The position numbers were made by a program, and so were the translations under genes. Below the pieces are notes generated by a model that made no database searches, had not been told where the DNA came from, and saw only the letters and a list, made by a program, of their open reading frames with translations. A DNA stretch of 7,878 nt from JAZDLC01 sp043802345 (GTDB taxonomy: Bacteria > Planctomycetota > B15-G4 > JADJEK01). Positions 5,698-7,878 of this stretch are shown one piece after another (positions within the stretch are counted from its first letter, which is position 1; each line of letters opens with the position of its first letter). The DNA lies in contig JAZDLC010000058.1 of assembly GCA_043802345.1 (NCBI GenBank), positions 1-7,878 on the forward strand, read 5' to 3'.

Positions 5698-7614
5698 ATG
5701 AGCGCGCCACGATCCGATCTTCCGCAAGCGGAGTTCCTGCCCACGACCCGGGCGGAGATGGAGCGTCTCGGCTGGGAAGTCGCGGACATCGTGTTCGTCA
5801 CGGGCGACGCGTACGTGGACCATCCTTCCTTCGCCATGGCGATCCTGGGCAGGGTCCTGGAGGCGTCCGGCTTCCGGGTCGCGATCCTCTCCCAGCCCGA
5901 CTGGCGCTCGGTGGAGCCGTTCCGCGTGCTCGGCAAGCCGCGGCTGTTCTTCGCGGTCAGCGCCGGCAACATGGACTCGATGCTGAACCATTACACCGCC
6001 AGGAAGAAAGTCCGTTCGGACGATGCCTATTCGGAAGGCGGCCAGCCGGGGAAGAGGCCGGATCGAGCCACCAACGTCTATGTCCAGCGCTGCAAGGAAG
6101 CGTTTCCGGGAGCGCAGGTCGTGGCGGGCGGAGTGGAGGCGTCACTCCGGCGGCTCGCTCATTACGACTACTGGAGCGACAAGGTACGCCCATCCATGCT
6201 GGTCTCCAGCAAGGCGGATCTGCTGGTGTTCGGGATGGGCGAGAAGCCGATCGTCGCACTGGCGCAGAGGGTCGATCGAGGAGAGTCTCTGCGGTCGATT
6301 CGAGACCTGCGCGGAACGGCCCATCTCCTCGGTCGCAAGGAGACGCAGCCGCCCCTGAAGGAAATCGAGACCCTGGAACTCCCGAGCTACGAGGAGATCT
6401 GTCGTGATCCGGTCGCCTTCGCCCGGGCCACGCGCGACGTCCATCTGGAGTCGAATCCGCACAACGCCCGGCGGCTGACGCAGCGGCACGGCGACCGGGT
6501 CGTAGTGCAGAACCCGCCGGGACTGCCTCTCTCCGAGGCGGAAATGGACGCGGTGTACGACCTGCCGTACACCCGCGAGGCCCATCCTTCGTACCGGCAA
6601 CCGATTCCCGCGATGGAGATGATGCGCAGCTCGATCACCACCGTGCGCGGTTGTTTCGGAGGGTGCACCTTCTGTTCGATCACCAACCATCAGGGGCGGA
6701 TCATCCAGTCCCGGTCGGAGCAGTCGGTCTTGCGGGAGGCCGAGCGGATCGTCGCCGACAAGAACTCCAAGGGCCAGATCTCGGACGTCGGTGGTCCCAC
6801 CGCGAACATGTACCGCATGAACTGCTCCCGGCCGGAGATCCAGAAGATCTGCCGGCGGCTCTCCTGTGTTCATCCCATGGTTTGCAGGCTGCTGAACACC
6901 GAGCATGGGCCACTGACGCAGCTCCTCAGCAAGGTCCGATCCGCGCCAGGCGTAAGAAGAGCCCTGGTGGCGTCCGGGGTGCGCATGGATCTGGCGGAGA
7001 AGGCGCCCGAATACCTGGAGGAGATGGCGGCGCATCATGTGGGCGGTCATCTGAAGGTGGCGCCGGAGCATATCGTTCCGGAGGTTCTGGAGCAGATGAA
7101 GAAGCCGTCGAAGGAGAGTTTCGAGAGGTTTGCCAGGGCGTTCGGGAAGGCGAGCCGGGAGGCCGGCAAGGAACAGTATCTCGTGCCGTACTTCATCGCC
7201 GGCCACCCAGGTTCGACCGTGAAGTCGATGATCGAACTGGCTGAGTACCTGAAGCAGAACGGGTACCGCCCCCGGCAGGTCCAGGACTTCATTCCCGCGC
7301 CGATGGATCTGGCGACGGCGGCGTACCACACCGGGATCGACCCGCTGACCATGAAACCTGTTTTCACCGCCAGGGGCGACCGGGAGCGGAAGGATCAGCG
7401 GGCGCTGATGCAGTTCTTCCTCGAGGAGAACTGGGAGCGGGTGCGGGAGATTCTGGTGCGGGAAGGCCGGGAAGACCTGATCGGAGACGGGCCGCAGGCA
7501 CTGATACTGTCCCGTCCGCCTCGAGGAGGACGTTCCGGGCCGAAGGACCGCAAGGAGGCGAAGGGCGGCCGGGACCGGTCGATCGGCTACCGGCCGGGTC
7601 GCAAACAGTTCTGA
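5698..7614 (+). CDS. ygiQ: YgiQ-family (UPF0313) radical SAM protein
   Basis: This is a predicted cytoplasmic radical S-adenosylmethionine enzyme; to my knowledge the reaction of the YgiQ family has not been established. From ATG 5698 it has 638 residues. The N-terminal UPF0313 domain carries the hallmark VTGDAYVDHPSFAMAI (about 34-49) and QPDW. The radical SAM core has RGCFGGCTFC, with Cys319, Cys323 and Cys326 binding the [4Fe-4S] cluster through C-x3-C-x2-C. It is followed by family-typical GGPTANMYRMNC, CRRLSCVHPMVC and LKVAPEHIVPEVLEQMKKP. A basic tail ends in GYRPGRKQF, also typical. It is shorter than E. coli YgiQ (about 739 residues), mainly at the ends. The start is uncertain: ATG 5698 lies 13 bases after the acs stop, whereas ATG 5674 would overlap acs by 11 bases. 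Neither has a well-spaced ribosome site, which suggests reinitiation after acs. Family assignment is secure. Confidence 0.95.
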   Translation: MSAPRSDLPQAEFLPTTRAEMERLGWEVADIVFVTGDAYVDHPSFAMAILGRVLEASGFRVAILSQPDWRSVEPFRVLGKPRLFFAVSAGNMDSMLNHYTARKKVRSDDAYSEGGQPGKRPDRATNVYVQRCKEAFPGAQVVAGGVEASLRRLAHYDYWSDKVRPSMLVSSKADLLVFGMGEKPIVALAQRVDRGESLRSIRDLRGTAHLLGRKETQPPLKEIETLELPSYEEICRDPVAFARATRDVHLESNPHNARRLTQRHGDRVVVQNPPGLPLSEAEMDAVYDLPYTREAHPSYRQPIPAMEMMRSSITTVRGCFGGCTFCSITNHQGRIIQSRSEQSVLREAERIVADKNSKGQISDVGGPTANMYRMNCSRPEIQKICRRLSCVHPMVCRLLNTEHGPLTQLLSKVRSAPGVRRALVASGVRMDLAEKAPEYLEEMAAHHVGGHLKVAPEHIVPEVLEQMKKPSKESFERFARAFGKASREAGKEQYLVPYFIAGHPGSTVKSMIELAEYLKQNGYRPRQVQDFIPAPMDLATAAYHTGIDPLTMKPVFTARGDRERKDQRALMQFFLEENWERVREILVREGREDLIGDGPQALILSRPPRGGRSGPKDRKEAKGGRDRSIGYRPGRKQF

Positions 7615-7627
7615 TCAACTGACGACC
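7597..7627. terminator. Bipartite hairpin across the convergent gene junction; possible two-way terminator
   Basis: GGTCG (7597-7601) pairs with CGACC (7623-7627), and inside it CAGTT (7606-7610) pairs with AACTG (7617-7621) around loop CTGATC. The two stems are separated by an internal loop of CAAA against A. It spans the point where ygiQ and the minus-strand gene meet, where a bidirectional terminator would be useful. There is no T-run on either side and both stems are only 5 bp, so it is a weak candidate. Confidence 0.3.
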
Positions 7628-7821
7628 AGCATCCAGATCAGCGCGGCCAGGCCCGCGACGCCGAGCAGGATGAACCAGATCGGCCGGCCCGCGAGTGCAT
7701 GGTTGCGATGAGAGACGTACTCGTTGCACGCCGGACAGACGACCGCGTCCTCGTAGACATCCTCGCCGCAGGAGGAGCAGCGAATGGTCTCGGTCAGATC
7801 ATCGTCCCACTCGTCGCTCAC
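7615..7821 (-). CDS. Small zinc-ribbon protein with one C-terminal membrane helix
   Basis: The 68-residue product has an acidic N-terminus (MSDEWDDDL). A four-cysteine knuckle follows, CSSC at 15-18 and CPAC at 29-32, which should bind one zinc ion as a zinc ribbon. A membrane helix runs over about residues 47-67 (PIWFILLGVAGLAALIWMLVV). The cysteines are expected on the cytoplasmic side, as the N-terminus lacks a signal sequence. GTG is the start (7819-7821), supported by a strong GGAGG ribosome site on the minus strand at 7829-7833, seven bases away. Its first four bases overlap the stop of the upstream minus-strand gene (GTGA), so translation is probably coupled. Its stop directly abuts the ygiQ stop. 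Similar acidic, zinc-ribbon, single-helix proteins are familiar as hypothetical proteins in Planctomycetota genomes. The function is unknown. Confidence 0.85.
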   Translation of the reverse strand: MSDEWDDDLTETIRCSSCGEDVYEDAVVCPACNEYVSHRNHALAGRPIWFILLGVAGLAALIWMLVVS

Positions 7822-7878
7822 TCCAGAACCTCCAGCTTCTTCAGGGCCCAGAAGGCGTGCGTTCGAACGCCCTCGTTT
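7818..7878 (-). CDS. C-terminal end of a protein, rest outside the window
   Basis: On the minus strand an open frame enters from the right edge and gives 19 codons ending in TGA at 7820-7818; the last visible residues are HAFWALKKLEVLE. The stop overlaps the GTG start of the zinc-ribbon gene by four bases (GTGA), a typical arrangement for coupled genes, which is the main reason to believe it is coding. The pattern V-R-x-H-A-x-W-A-L-x-K-L is reminiscent of a HEAT-type helix, but the piece is too short to assign. Confidence 0.6.
   Translation of the reverse strand, partial: NEGVRTHAFWALKKLEVLE

Noticed and set aside
6142..7329. 395-codon open frame on the minus strand opposite ygiQ
   Set aside because: It is antisense to a well-supported radical SAM gene, and its Arg/His/Leu-rich composition reads as a shadow frame.

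Overview
This is a GC-rich, densely coded bacterial chromosome segment. Third codon positions are strongly G/C-biased, which is why the opposite strand also carries long but meaningless open frames. The set of genes is ordinary for a free-living heterotroph. Two features lean toward Planctomycetota or a related lineage: a very small zinc-ribbon protein with one membrane helix, and a membrane-anchored protein built of D-x-x-G-D-D-x-Y repeats. This placement rests on general resemblance and is only moderately certain.

Layout. Positions 1-801 (+) hold the 3' part of a gene for a membrane-anchored, helical, TPR-like protein whose start lies outside the window. Next comes a perfect 10-bp hairpin (825-848), which overlaps the candidate start codons of a second membrane-anchored protein (832-2556, +). 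The C-terminal half of that protein is ten divergent 26-27-residue repeats. A 233-bp gap with a weak terminator-like hairpin and a short dyad leads to metF (2790-3665, +), encoding 5,10-methylenetetrahydrofolate reductase. A 69-bp gap with a TATGAT -10-like element precedes acs (3735-5684, +), AMP-forming acetyl-CoA synthetase. A ygiQ-type radical SAM gene (about 5698-7614, +) follows with almost no gap. It meets a convergent minus-strand pair: a 68-residue zinc-ribbon/membrane protein (7615-7821, -) and, overlapping its start by 4 bases, the 3' end of another gene (7818-7878, -).

How the genes fit together. The first two genes may form a cell-envelope pair. They are adjacent, and both start with a hydrophobic segment followed by a large domain expected outside the cytoplasm. 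metF supplies 5-methyltetrahydrofolate for methionine synthesis, and acs activates acetate to acetyl-CoA. Both are housekeeping enzymes and no direct link between them is evident. ygiQ is probably translated from the acs transcript. The minus-strand pair looks translationally coupled.

The least explained items are the repeat protein and the start-codon hairpin before it. No mobile element, CRISPR array, tRNA, rRNA or recognisable riboswitch was seen.
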